Source: Mercurialis annua (Eukaryota; Streptophyta; Magnoliopsida; Malpighiales; Euphorbiaceae). Taken from it: 64,000 nucleotides of DNA. Made by a program: the position numbers and the translations under genes. The notes beneath the pieces were generated by a model. That model searched no databases. It was given only the letters and a program-made list of their open reading frames with translations, and was not told the origin of the DNA. Where the stretch lies: assembly GCF_937616625.2 (NCBI RefSeq), contig NC_065572.1, forward strand, positions 55,663,653 through 55,727,652, written 5' to 3'. Positions 24,904 to 36,330 of the stretch are shown here, one piece after another; position 1 is the stretch's first letter; each line of letters begins with the position of its first letter.

Positions 24904-26494
24904 CTAGTTTCGCATTACGTGCTACACACGTGGCTCGTAACTTGACTCGTCAAGTTATATATTAATTAGATTTATTATATTTATTACCAATGTACGTATT
25001 TCATATGATTAATTTCAAATTATTTAGAGTTTTTATTAGAAATAAAAATAATACTTAATTTTTTAAATTAATTGATATCGATATTATTTATTTATAATTT
25101 ATTATAATTATATTAATATATTTTATGTATAATTGATACTAAATTATTTTTGTAGATGAATAATGTTAAATTAATTAGATTATGAAAAACTAATAAATTA
25201 AATCTCGACTCAAAAATCCTTGGAAACACTTATATCCATTAACAATTACATTGCTTTTATTTATAATTTGCAGTTGAAATTTATTTACCTTTCATGATAT
25301 TTTTATATAATTTAAAATAATATTGAAGAATGGTACTTAACTAATAGAATAATTCATTTATCTAAAAAAACTAATAGAATAATTGTGTATTTTTATATTT
25401 TATCAAATAATTAAAATAGTTGCTAAAATATTGTTGTAATGGTTATTATTAGGAAGCATTATTATCAGAGCAATAATAGAATCGCAGTAACTTATTTTTA
25501 TATCAATAAAATTATTTTTTTAATTTAAATGTAATTTTTCTTTTTAATTATAAAAAATAAAAGAAAATTACTTTTTTTTTATGAATAATATGTATATTAC
25601 GGCCACGAGAAGTGGCAAAAGACCTTAACTCATAAGCTTTCGCACAAGAAGTGGCACACTCAAGGTGGCACACTAGAGGCTACGACTCAGAAAAAGGCCA
25701 AAGAACACAAAGTTATCTGTCCGAAAACAGAATACAAAAAGGATTTCTAAAAAAATCCATCTCCGATAACTGGAATCCCTATTACAACATTTAAAAATGA
25801 AAGCTGACTTCGAAAAACAATTATAAATCACTGTCTCTTTACTTGAATCCTTTGTCACTACCGATTACTGTTCTGGGAATCATGAACCAACAGATCGATA
25901 ATATTACATCTCATTTGGCAAAATTAGTTGGGTACATATCCTTCAACTAAACTAACAGAACAACATCATCACATACTTGCACATATAAATTTAGGTTTAA
26001 AATAAAATTGTTTATGGCTGTTTAATTGTTGAATGTCAATAATTTATGTCATGTTTTTTCATGCATTATTATAAGCTTAACTTTTTTGTTTAAAATATGT
26101 CTTGTGTGTTCTTTTAACAGAGAGTTGCAAGGATATTAAGCAAATAATAAGCAGACATGTAGAATTTTGGTAATTGATCTCCTTATAATGTAGAGCTTTC
26201 GAAGTTTATAGTACATGAACGTAAACAATTAAAGAATTGTAGAAAAATCGAGAGAGAGTTTGTGTTGTATTGATAATGAACTTAGTATTTACTATTTAGC
26301 CATGTCCCTCTTGCATTATTAAAGTAGTAATAATACATTTGTACTCGATTTTTTAATAATTAAATTGATTTTTTAATTGTTAAATGACTATAAAGTCTTT
26401 AAATAGGTTTCTAAATAGTTATAAATCATAAAGGGTTATTTAGTAAATTTGCTTGTCCCCCTCCATCCGTGCTTTTATATATAGTATAGACAGA
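24904..26494 (-). mobile_element. Non-autonomous Helitron-like element
   Basis: On the minus strand the right end begins near 26489-26494 with TCTGTCTATACTATATATAA followed by AAGCACGG, preceded by A. The left end finishes with a hairpin (ACGTG, loop, CACGT at 24917-24931), a short spacer and CTAG (24904-24907), followed by T. A TC start, a 3' hairpin then CTRR, and insertion between A and T are the Helitron hallmarks. No Rep/helicase coding is present. It carries a LINE fragment at about 25571-25865. Confidence 0.6.
25571..25865 (-). mobile_element. 5'-truncated LINE copy
   Basis: Closely matches the 3' end of the LINE at 55.4-61.8 kb. Shared stretches include AAGTGGCAAAAGACCTTAAC, CATAAGCTTTCGCACAAGAA and CTGTCCGAAAACAGAATACA. 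The minus-strand translation AAFIFKCCNRD-like sequence is the ORF2 C terminus. The poly-A tail appears as a T run at about 25569-25579. 5' truncation is normal for LINE insertion. Confidence 0.85.
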
Positions 26495-28339
26495 TATATA
26501 AAAAAAGCTGGTTTGGTTATTTTGTGCGCATCCCTTCAATCTCATAGAACCAAGATTGGATTCCCATCAATGCTATTTAAGTTGATTCTCTTTTTGATAA
26601 GGACATTTCACTAGTTTTTCAATTAATAGTTTCAAGTCAAGCTAAGCTGGTTTAATGGAAAAACAGTGAATTTTAATGAAAAGGGCTTTAGGGCAACTCG
26701 AATCAATGATCCGACTGGTTCATGAGTTTTCCAGTCGACCCAGAGTTTTCGCAACAATAATATTAATAGTAGAATTTTAAATTGATTATATATGTTTTAT
26801 TTTTTCTACATAAAATATTATCAAAAAAAATTAAAACTAATAAATTTGTATTTTTTTTCTTTGATTATTTTTATTTAAATTTACTTATCTTTCAAATAAT
26901 GCAATAATTTGAAAATTAGATATATTTATAAATTTATTTAAAATAATTATATATCATACAAAGATATAATATTCAATATAATTTATTCATTAATAGTATT
27001 TATATTTAATTACAATAATAGCTAATAAATAATTTTTTTTAGAACAATTATATTTTCAAACCTCCAATAATATATAAACTGATATTCAATCTATATCATA
27101 TGCAATATAAAATGTCATTGGACCATTGAAAATAATAAACATTTAAACTATTTATTTGTAAAGAATACTTTAGTGTTATTTCATTCACTTGAATCACTTC
27201 CCCTACCCTAAGCACTCTGCTCGTAATTTTTTTACTCATTAAAATGTAAAATTTTGTGAAATTAATAATAATTTTTATAATAGTTTGGAGTATTGAGAAT
27301 TCTAGATACCCCTGAGACATTCATAAAAATAATAATGAAAAACATGATGAAAGCAGCTCCTCCTAAACCCCCCTAGTTATGCATATAAAATGATACAAAC
27401 CAGTCACTTGTCTGTTATTTGATAGACATTTTAAAATTAGATGTATATATAGTAGTATCTGTTATTTACCTCACATGCTAGTTCATATCGAGTAGTATGC
27501 ACGTCTCACATGATTTATTGTTTTCTTTTATCGCTTTAATACGTGTTTATTTTCCAGTATATTATCCTATGAATTGCATGAATGTCGAGATGATAAATAA
27601 CATGATATACCCAATAAATAAAAATGTAATCAATAAATCAAGTATAAAAGTTTCGGTAATGTCCATCGAACCCGATCTTTTGGTCCGATGTACGATAATT
27701 TCATCCATAAGCGAGTGACGTTATCTAACTCAGTAGAAAAAGTATTTCCAAGCTGAGTTAGATAGCGACTTCATTTTTCAAATTTTTCCAGATCTGAAGT
27801 CAGCAATAAGTCTGGGCGAGTGGCCCCCAAACTCCACTCTGCTCACAACTATGAATGGCCTTGAGATTGAAAGACTCGTCAGAAAGAAGTCTTCCGACTA
27901 AGCAATTCTATATTGATATGATGTAGCCCTTTGGGTTTCTAATTGTGCTAAATCCACAACGACGTTTTCATCTTCTATCAACGAGAATTTACTCCAATAA
28001 GTCGTTAGTTCATGTGCCATAATAAATATGAACGAGAGAAAAAAAATGATACGAACAGTCAGATAAAATAAAACCAAACATCGATACTCTAACAAGAAAA
28101 AAAAAGAAAAAAAATCCCATTAGAAAGAAAAGACGAAGAGGATAAAAGACTAGAAAAAAAAGAGGAATAAAAACTCCACAAAAAATCAATCAAAATGATT
28201 TAGGCGTAGGAAAACCTTACCTAGATATAGGAGTATTCATAATAAAAATTCTAAGAAAAAAATGTATTACAGTTAAGCGTATAGTTTATATGGTCATATA
28301 ATATATCTTTTTAAATTTTGTAATATGGATTTTGCGTAT
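26495..28339. other. AT-rich intergenic DNA
   Basis: No gene is supported. There is one clean inverted repeat at 27720-27766: GTTATCTAACTCAG and CTGAGTTAGATAGC separated by 19 bases. The short minus-strand frames at 27096-27320 and 27898-28095 show no recognisable domain. Confidence 0.4.
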
Positions 28340-28525
28340 TCGGGATTGGGTTTTTTTAGAAATCCCACTTGTATCTTATTATCAAGACCTTGACGTATTG
28401 ACATTTGTTTTAGTCGTAGTCTTTAGTGTGTCACCTTGAGCGTGTCACTTTTTGTGCGAAAGCTTTGAATATAGATTTTTGCCACTTCTTATGACTTTAA
28501 TATACATACTATTCATAAAAAAAAA
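28340..28525 (+). mobile_element. 5'-truncated LINE 3' end
   Basis: The plus-strand sequence matches the reverse complement of the LINE tail at 55.43-55.62 kb. Shared stretches include TTTTTTAGAAATCC, TAGTGTGTCACCTTGAG, TTGTGCGAAAGCTT and TTTAATATACATACTATTCA, followed by a short A run at 28517-28525. It is a second independent copy of the same family in the opposite orientation to 25.6 kb. Confidence 0.8.
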
Positions 28526-29020
28526 TATCTACAAATTTGATATGATAAAAAATTAAAGAAAATCTAATAATTTGTACACATTTGTTTTAATGAATAGGAT
28601 GAACAATATTTGAAGATAAAGAAAATTTCTAGCTTTTTAGATGCTAAAATGATGGCTTAATTACAAAAATAGCTCAACAAGTGCTAAATAATCTTTTTTT
28701 TTTTTTATAATAAGTGCTAAATAATCTTAACAATGTGGTGCAGGTCATTTTCTTGCAAAATTTGTTAGGTAAAATAATACGCAGACAGAAATATTAATAA
28801 TATAAACAATAAATAAAAAGGTTAATTATATAAAAAATCACCACCTTTACACAAAATTATAAAAATAACACGACTTTTAAAACATGACAATTCAGGGTAC
28901 CACCTTTCATTTCTTTTCAAAAATAACATGGACATATTTTTAGTGGCATTTTTTCTAACGTGGCATGACACGTGACACTCCCATCGGGTGTCCAAGTCAG
29001 CAAAATTTTATCTAAAAATG

Positions 29021-31650
29021 TGTCACGACCCATTTTCATGAATCGCGACCGGCGCTAGGGTATGGGTAATGTAGTACCGAAACCCGTAGCTAGCCTTTCA
29101 TTTAACTCATAAACACATAAACCTGCAGAAAACCAATGCTCGGGGGCAACCGAGACTTCAGCCTAAACTAGCAGTTATAATAATCAACAGTTAATATAAC
29201 ATGCTTATTCAATTCTGAGTCTAAAAATAGGCATAACATAAATAATCCGAAATAACTACAAAACATGCCAGAGTAATATAACCAGTCGAACCAATCCGAC
29301 AAAACAACTGTAATAATAGCAAAGACGTCTAGTCAACTACTGCGGTCTAAGAATAAAATAGTTTGACAGTATATCAAAATAATGGAACCTCCGAGGAAAA
29401 GTAAATGCGGAGATCACCCGACTCTCTCAGATCATAACCCTGGGAAAATTGGGAAAACAACGGGGTCAGATATACTGAGATGAGTTCATACCACTATCTA
29501 CATTTATTAAGTGGAAAACCTTTAAAACATTTAAAACATTTAATAACGATATTACGGATAATAGTTGGAACCCTAATCCACAATTCTAAATAATAATCAT
29601 AATCCAATAGGTCTGGTCCCGAGAGCTGAGCTACACCGAGTTACCACTGACCACACTTATACCAGAGTCCCGAGAGCTGAGCTACACCGAGTTACTCTAC
29701 CTGGTCCCGAGAGCTATGCTCACACCGAGTTACCACCTTTCCATATATACCTTACCCAGATCAATACCGGTGCGCACGCAGTCCTAATGATGCCCATTAG
29801 GTAGCATGTTCCAACTAAGAGCCATAATATAAAAACAGTTCGAAATATACGTACAGTATATATATTTAATATTAAAATAACAATTTACTTAATAAAGCGG
29901 TAAATAGTAAATACAAACTCACTGCTTGCTAATCCACGTGATAACCTGGCAAGCAACTAATCCTGTTTCGTCTCCGAAGCACGAGCAGTCAACGAGTCTA
30001 AATAATATAAATAATTATTAAAACCAGACCCTAACTCTAGAGAGTACTAGACACCACATAGGACTAGCACAATTAAATAACCAGATAAATCACAGAGAAA
30101 CACAATTCTAAAATAAATTGAATGCCGGAATTAATTCAAGACTATTGAGTTCGCACTTAAATCCAATCCGAATATATTATTAAAATAATATTTAATTGAT
30201 AAATAAAATCAATTCCTCAAATAGTGAGTTAGCCGAGTTTTTCAAAACTACCAAGCTAAACTCACATGTCGGTGACCCAAGTCCAAACCGACCCGACCAT
30301 AAAACCAGAGTTATAAACCACAGTTTATAATTAATATTAAATAAAATATTAATTAATATCAAAATAGAACTCAATAGCTTGAAACCCAAGTAATTAAATA
30401 TTACCGGCAAAACTATCTCCTTAAATAAATCAATAAATAATTAAAAAAGCTAAATTACAAATTTAGCCAAATCACGCTAAGCCAAAATCTCAAATTATTA
30501 ATTAAATAATAATTAACAATAATTATTAATTTAATTTTTAAATAACTCAAATATTATTTTTAGGTCCTAAAATAATATAACCAATTTGACGACTTTCAAA
30601 TTAAAATGAAATCTCCAATTCTCATTTAATACAGTCAATTTATAAAATCATGAATAAGCTATAATGAAATTAATATTAATTTAAATTTAAAAATATTAAT
30701 TTCCAAAGTAATTTCAAATAATAATATTATTTAAGTCGCTAATTAATAAGTCGAAATCAATTTCGTAGATTAGAATTTAAAATCAATTTAAAATAGTTAA
30801 AAGATAAGTTTAGGAATCAAAAGATTTAAGACACTAAAACTCAGTGACCAAAGTCACCATTTAGCCAAAAGTAAATCCTAACAACCAATAGGATAAGGAC
30901 ACATTGCCATCTTCTTTAATTTAACAAACAATGAAACCCAACTTGAACAGTAAACAATGGACATGAATTTTCCAGAAATAGAATTCAAAGCAAGTTTAAG
31001 ATCAAACTAACTGCTTATGAAAACCACAACCATAAGCAATCTAATGATCTTCTAATCCTAAACAAAACTATCACAAGGACAAGAATCATTCGGCCAACCA
31101 ATAGAAAAATTAGCAGCTAGCAGTTGATGAAGAGCGACGCACGACGGGAACTCATCAGACCATTAAAGACTCGCAAAGACCAAGAATTCATTTACACGTT
31201 CAGACATGAAAGCATTCGGCATGGACAACGCATGAAACATCCAAGGCAAAAACATCACAGAGATGACGGGAAAACAAGAACGTACCGGTTAGTAACGATG
31301 AACAATTATGAACGTCCAAGAGGTTGAGAACAAAAAGAACAGCGATGACAGCACGATCTCAAAATAACACGATATACGCAGAGAATGAGAGGGAGATTTG
31401 TGAGAGTAAGGTTTGGTGATTTTTGAGGGGAACAAAGTCGGCTAGGGTTTGTTTAATGAATGAGAATGATTTAGGTAAAAGAAGAAAACGTATATTAAGG
31501 GATTTGTTTTTGAAACAGAGGCAGTATGCCTAAGGTTGTTACCAAACTTTGCATGAATTATTCATATTCATGGGCTTCATCATTTTTTTTTATGGGCCAA
31601 AAGAATGAATTTAAAAAGAAATTATGAACATTTGCATGGAAACAATGTGC
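29021..31650 (-). repeat. LTR-like sequence of a Ty3/gypsy family (solo or truncated)
   Basis: Begins TGTCACGACC followed by a CGACCGGCGCTAGGG block and GAAACCCGTAGC. This is the same terminal signature (reverse orientation) as the LTRs at 34572, 41497 and 48369. No gag or pol is inside. The opposite terminus expected for this group (GGGGTATTACA) was not found, so the right boundary is approximate and the copy may be truncated. Confidence 0.6.
29615..29738. repeat. Three copies of a CCCGAGAGCT...ACACCGAGTTAC repeat
   Basis: GTCCCGAGAGCTGAGCTACA plus CCGAGTTAC occurs near 29616 and 29667. A variant with GAGAGCTATGCTCACACCGA occurs near 29704. Spacing is irregular (about 50 and 37 bases). Confidence 0.75.
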
Positions 31651-32032
31651 ATGGGCCAATAATAATGAACTGTTGTTCTTTAAAAAAAAAAGTTGATGCC
31701 CTGAATTGACACGTTTTAAAGGTCGTGTTATTTTTGAAAATTCGTGTAAAGGTGGTGATACACGTGACTCGATTCGTTTTAGTTACATTTTCTATTTTCA
31801 ATGTAATTTCTTTTTCAAATTCATTTTACAAGGTGTGACTTTTGAGCATCAATTCTCATTCACCCTTTAAACTATTTTGAGCATATAATATACGGTTTTG
31901 ATCTACTCACGGTAGAGAATACAAAACCACCAAGATCCGACACTTTCGAATAATGGGTTCCATTTCAAAATTAAACTTCAAAATGACAAATAATTATGTC
32001 ATTTTAACACCCATGTTTAATATTTTCCAACA

Positions 32033-32047
32033 ATCCCCCACATGAAT
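32033..32047 (-). promoter_or_regulatory. Polypurine tract of the Copia element
   Basis: The minus strand reads TTCATGTGGGGGATTG directly before the 3' LTR, a purine-rich G tract in the plus-strand-primer position. Confidence 0.75.
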
Positions 32048-32651
32048 GAAATTGATGAAGTAGAAAACTGACATGGAAATGATAGAGTTCAACGGTCGGA
32101 TATAGCATAGGATAGGTAGGTGTTATCCTTTGAACCTTCCTCGAGAGAATATACTTAGCTTACTAGCGGAATAGTAGATTCGATTATCCTTGAACTATTT
32201 TAACCGTTTGTATAAACGACAATATATCTCACACAATATCCTTTCTAACATAAGTCGGCTCTCATGATTATGTTCATTTTGGCCATAAATCGTCTGCCTG
32301 GTTCTGCAAGAGTTTTTGAAGAATTGAGCCTTTAACAATTCTTTTCTAAAGCGGCCCCACTTCTCTCTCACATAGGTGATTTCTTATTTGAGTATTCATA
32401 TGAGTAACCCGCTTACTCTACTCATTCGAATCCCAAAGAATTCGATACAAGAATCATTAGAAGCTAATAGCTTATCCTTTCCCTACGGGTTTCATTGTTT
32501 TGCATAATAGGAATAGGTTGGGGTAACCCCCACAGTGATCGTGTTGGGTCTTTACAGTTTATGTTGTTCCTTTGAACCTAGATCTTGGGATCTCCAGTCA
32601 ATTAGGTTGGGTTTCCATTGTATTGACCCGTTTTACTATAGGCTTTAATCC

Positions 32652-34571
32652 CATTCCCCTCGACGATATATCAACTAACTCTTGATTTAACCCTTTATTT
32701 AGCGGATCCGCAATATTATCCTTTGACTTACATAGTCAATAGTAATAATTCCAGTTGAGAGTAGTTGTCTAATGGTATTATGTATGCGTCGTATATGTCG
32801 AGACTTACCATTATACACAAAGTTTTGTGCCCGACCAATAGCTGATTGGCTATCACAATGTATACATATTGCTGGCACTGGCTTCGGCCACCTCAGAATA
32901 TCCTCTAAGAACTGAAGGAGCCATTCGGCTTCCTCTCCAGATTTATCCAATGCTATAAACTCAAATTCCATAGTGGATCTGGCAATTACGGTTTGTTTTG
33001 AGGATTTCCAAGACATTGTTGCCCCTGTTAGTGTGAACACGTATCCACTAGTAGACTTAGAGTCTTTTATATCAGATATCCAATTTACATCATTATATCC
33101 TTCAAGCACTGCTGGATATCTGATATAATGCAGCTCATATTCACGAGTGTTCCGTAAATACCTTAATATTCTGGTAATTTCTTTCCAATGATCAATACCT
33201 GGATTACTCGTATACCTACTCAGTTTACTAACTGTATAGGCAATGTCTGGTCTAGTACAACTCATTAAGTACATCAGACTTCCTATTATTCTTGAGTACT
33301 CTACCTGAGAGATATTTTCACCTCTATTTTTTCTTAGATGGATATTCATATCAAACGGTGTACTAGCAATGCTATAATCATCTTTGTTAAATTTCTCAAA
33401 AAAATTGTCAACATAATGTGACTGACTTAATATGAGACCTTCTGATATTCTTGTGATTTTGATTCCCAATATCACATCTGCTAGTCCCAAATCTTTCATG
33501 TCAGATCTTGATTTTATCATTTTTTCATCACTACCAACAATGAGCATGTCATCAACATAAAGACATAAAATGACATAGCCATTTTCCGTGTCTTTAAGAT
33601 ATACACATTTATCACACTCATTTATTTTGAAACCATTGGCTAGCATGACGTTATCGAATTTTTCATGCCATTGTTTTGGTGCTTGTTTCAGACCGTATAA
33701 TGATTTCACCAATTTACAGACTTTCTTCTCCTGCCCTAAAGCAGAAAAACCCTCAGGTTTTTCCATGTAGATTTCTTCTTCTAAATCTCCATAAAGAAAA
33801 GTTGTTTTCACATCCATTTGATGTACTTCTAATTTCCGTAGTGCGGCAATAGCAAGTATCATCCTTATGGAAGTTATTCTCGTCACGGGAGAATACGTAT
33901 CAAAGTAATCAAGACCTTCACGTTGTCTATAACCTTTAATCACAAGTCTAGCCTTATACTTATCAATTGTTTCATATGCTTTCAATTTTCATTTGAAAAT
34001 CCATTTGGAACCTAATGGTTTACATCCTGGAGGTAAATCCACTAATTCCCAGGTATGATTTTGCAAAATAGAATTAATTTCACTCTTAATGGCCTCTTTC
34101 CACAAAGGACCTTCAGAAGAATTCATGGCTTTCTTGAAGTTTTGAGGTTCACCTTCTAGCAAATAGGTTAGAAAATCTGGACCAAAAGATTTTTCTGTTC
34201 TTGCACGTTTAGTACGTCTAGGTTCATCCTCAAATCAATTTCTTTGTTATATTCACCCTGGTCATTTTTCGCCTTCATCCATTGACTCATAAGTACGTAT
34301 GGATGAACTCGGTCTTTCCTCTATGGATTTACTAGGAAATATATGTTCAAAGAACGATGCATTTCTAGATTCCATAATCGCGTTCTTGTGAATTTCAGGG
34401 TTTTTAAATTCATACACAAGAAATCGATAAGCAGTACTATTATGTGCATATCCAATGAAAATGCAATCAACAGTTTTCGGACCTAGCTTCACCATTTTTG
34501 GTGTTGGTACCATAACCTTTGCAAGACACCCCCATATTTTCAAGTATTTATAACAAGGCTTCATGCTTTTC
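32652..34571 (-). pseudogene. pol: Copia pol, C-terminal part: integrase end, reverse transcriptase, RNase H
   Basis: From the right edge, 34262-34564 is the end of integrase and linker (YKYLKIWGCLAKVMVPTPK, VDCIFIGYAH). An in-frame stop follows at 34262-34264, with others nearby around 34240. Another stop near 33986 precedes the long RT/RNase H frame at 32699-33985. That frame has [20 protein letters not shown], the [12 protein letters not shown] motif, the catalytic YVDD (about residues 143-146 of the 428-residue frame) and the RNase H signature [20 protein letters not shown] through CDSQSAIG. A one-base deletion near the end shifts the last part (NIADPL-like) out of frame. RT and RNase H look well preserved, but the polyprotein as a whole is dead. 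Confidence 0.88.
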
Positions 34572-36298
34572 TGTCACGACCCGATTCCCGGATCGAGACC
34601 GGCGTTAGGGAATGGGAGTGATTGCTCCGAAACCCGTAGCAAGCCTTAAATAAAATTCATTTTTCCTTTAAAAACAATTGAACTTTTCTTATAAAAGTTT
34701 TCTCATGTTAATTTGTTCCGAAATTCACTATAAATTTTTTGCGGAATAAAAATCATACTTTTTCAATTCCGAAACATTATTATTCGGTCAACCATTTCAC
34801 GGGGCCTTTTTCCATTTTCACAACATGTCAATTATCACAACCCTATTCCAATACATTTCAGGGTAAGACATGCAAATCACAATTATGCCACGTCGGGCCC
34901 ACATAGACTTTTCGTCTCGATGCCAACAATTTCATTACTGTTTCCCACATTTATCTCGGTATCTCAAATACCCGAGAGGCATCGCAAAATAACCATAACA
35001 AGCATGCATTTCAAATACATAAATATAAGCGATGATAATTAAACAGAGTTATAACGTGGCAGTTCATCGCAAAATAAAAGCATGCTAAAAGTTACGTCTG
35101 TCTAGACAATTCTACTGCAGCGCTACGATAGAAAATATTTACAATACCACTACGTCAAAACAGAGACTTCACGGATCAAGAAAATAAAGTCTCGCCAAAA
35201 AGACAGTCTACGTACCTGAAAAATGGTACAACAACGAGGTCAGATTAACTGGTGAGTAGACATCTTACATAACACACATTAAATAATTTAACACGTTGCA
35301 AAATAGACATATTTAAATATTTACTACCGGTTCAATCACAGAAACGTAAAGCTTTTAAATGAAATGCCATTTCTAATCCATTTTCCTCTAAGTCTCCTTT
35401 CAGACTTAGGTTAATAAACTAGTCGGCTGAACCCGTACATTCGCTCGACTCTAGTTTATTTTTCCACAATCCTTTACAGTTCTAAACCTTTCTTTAGACT
35501 GTTTCCAACTTTTCTCATAGACTCAACGACCGATAACATTTTATGTTCCATGACGCCTTTAGTCCTTAAATTAATCGGCCGAACTCTATCGTTCCATCGC
35601 CGTTAACTTGTTCGGGGTTCTAGACCGTCGTCTCAGAAACTCTCCCGCTATGTCTGGACCGTCGTCTCAGACTTCCAGACCGTCGTCCGGATTCACACAG
35701 CCATTCCACTTTACTCATAAAAATAAATATGCATGCAATAACTAGTGATCACATAGTCCTATTATAGCCCAAATAGGATGGTACGTTTCATAGACTCATT
35801 CCATAATAATTTTACTTACTCAAAGTAAATATACGATATATTTAAAATGCTTTATGATATTAATTTTTCACATTAAAATAATAATAATAATTTTATTAAT
35901 TTATTGTATGTATGTAATAATGTAAACTTACAGACTGTCGTTACACAAATTATTTTACGTCACGCTAATCCACTTTTAGCTCCTCGGCAGTTATTCATTC
36001 AACGCCCCGTAAATGCATCTCATTCCGAGATTGACATTTCGTCAATTCTTTTAACGTTAGATAATCATAACGTTTTCCACTAATTCTCACGATCTCCATC
36101 GTGCCCGTACATACACTACATATCGGGTTCAATCTTAGAGATCAAATTAAATTCAAAATTTGGTCCATTCTAAATCCTTAGGTAAATTTTACCATTTTAC
36201 CCTTTCGGAAAAATTTCCATATTTAAAAAAAAAAAAATTCGGACCTCCTTAATTCCATATTCCAAAATATCATTATTTTCAAATCCCTCTTTTATAAA

Positions 36299-36330
<32 letters not shown>

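Larger units (their letters stand above)
28820..31758. mobile_element. TIR element (Mutator-like MITE) split by an LTR-like insertion
   Basis: The left arm starts GGTTAATTATATAAAAAATC followed by ACCACCTTTACAC. The right arm, reverse-complemented from 31758, reads TCACCACCTTTACACGAATT and continues with AAAATAACACGACC, matching the left arm for about 70 bases. The outer end of the right arm is missing. Left-arm sequence continues to 29020, where an LTR-like terminus begins. Confidence 0.6.
28763..32032 (-). repeat. 3' LTR of the Copia element, interrupted and rearranged
   Basis: Both terminal parts match the 5' LTR: TGTTAGGTAAAATAATACGC at the left, and the last roughly 230 bases (GGTGTGACTTTTGAGCATCA through TTTTCCAACA) at the right. 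The middle is replaced by a TIR element with an embedded LTR-like sequence. Then comes a short inverted piece of the LTR (31756-31802). About 550 bases of the original LTR body are missing. Confidence 0.8.

Noticed and set aside
28600..28762. Another Mutator-like end (GGCTTAATTACAAAAATAGC) left of the Copia element
   Set aside because: No partner inverted end was found on either side of the Copia element, so an insertion could not be supported.
31124..31327. 67-codon plus-strand ORF rich in Arg/His
   Set aside because: Lies within the LTR-like insertion and shows no domain.
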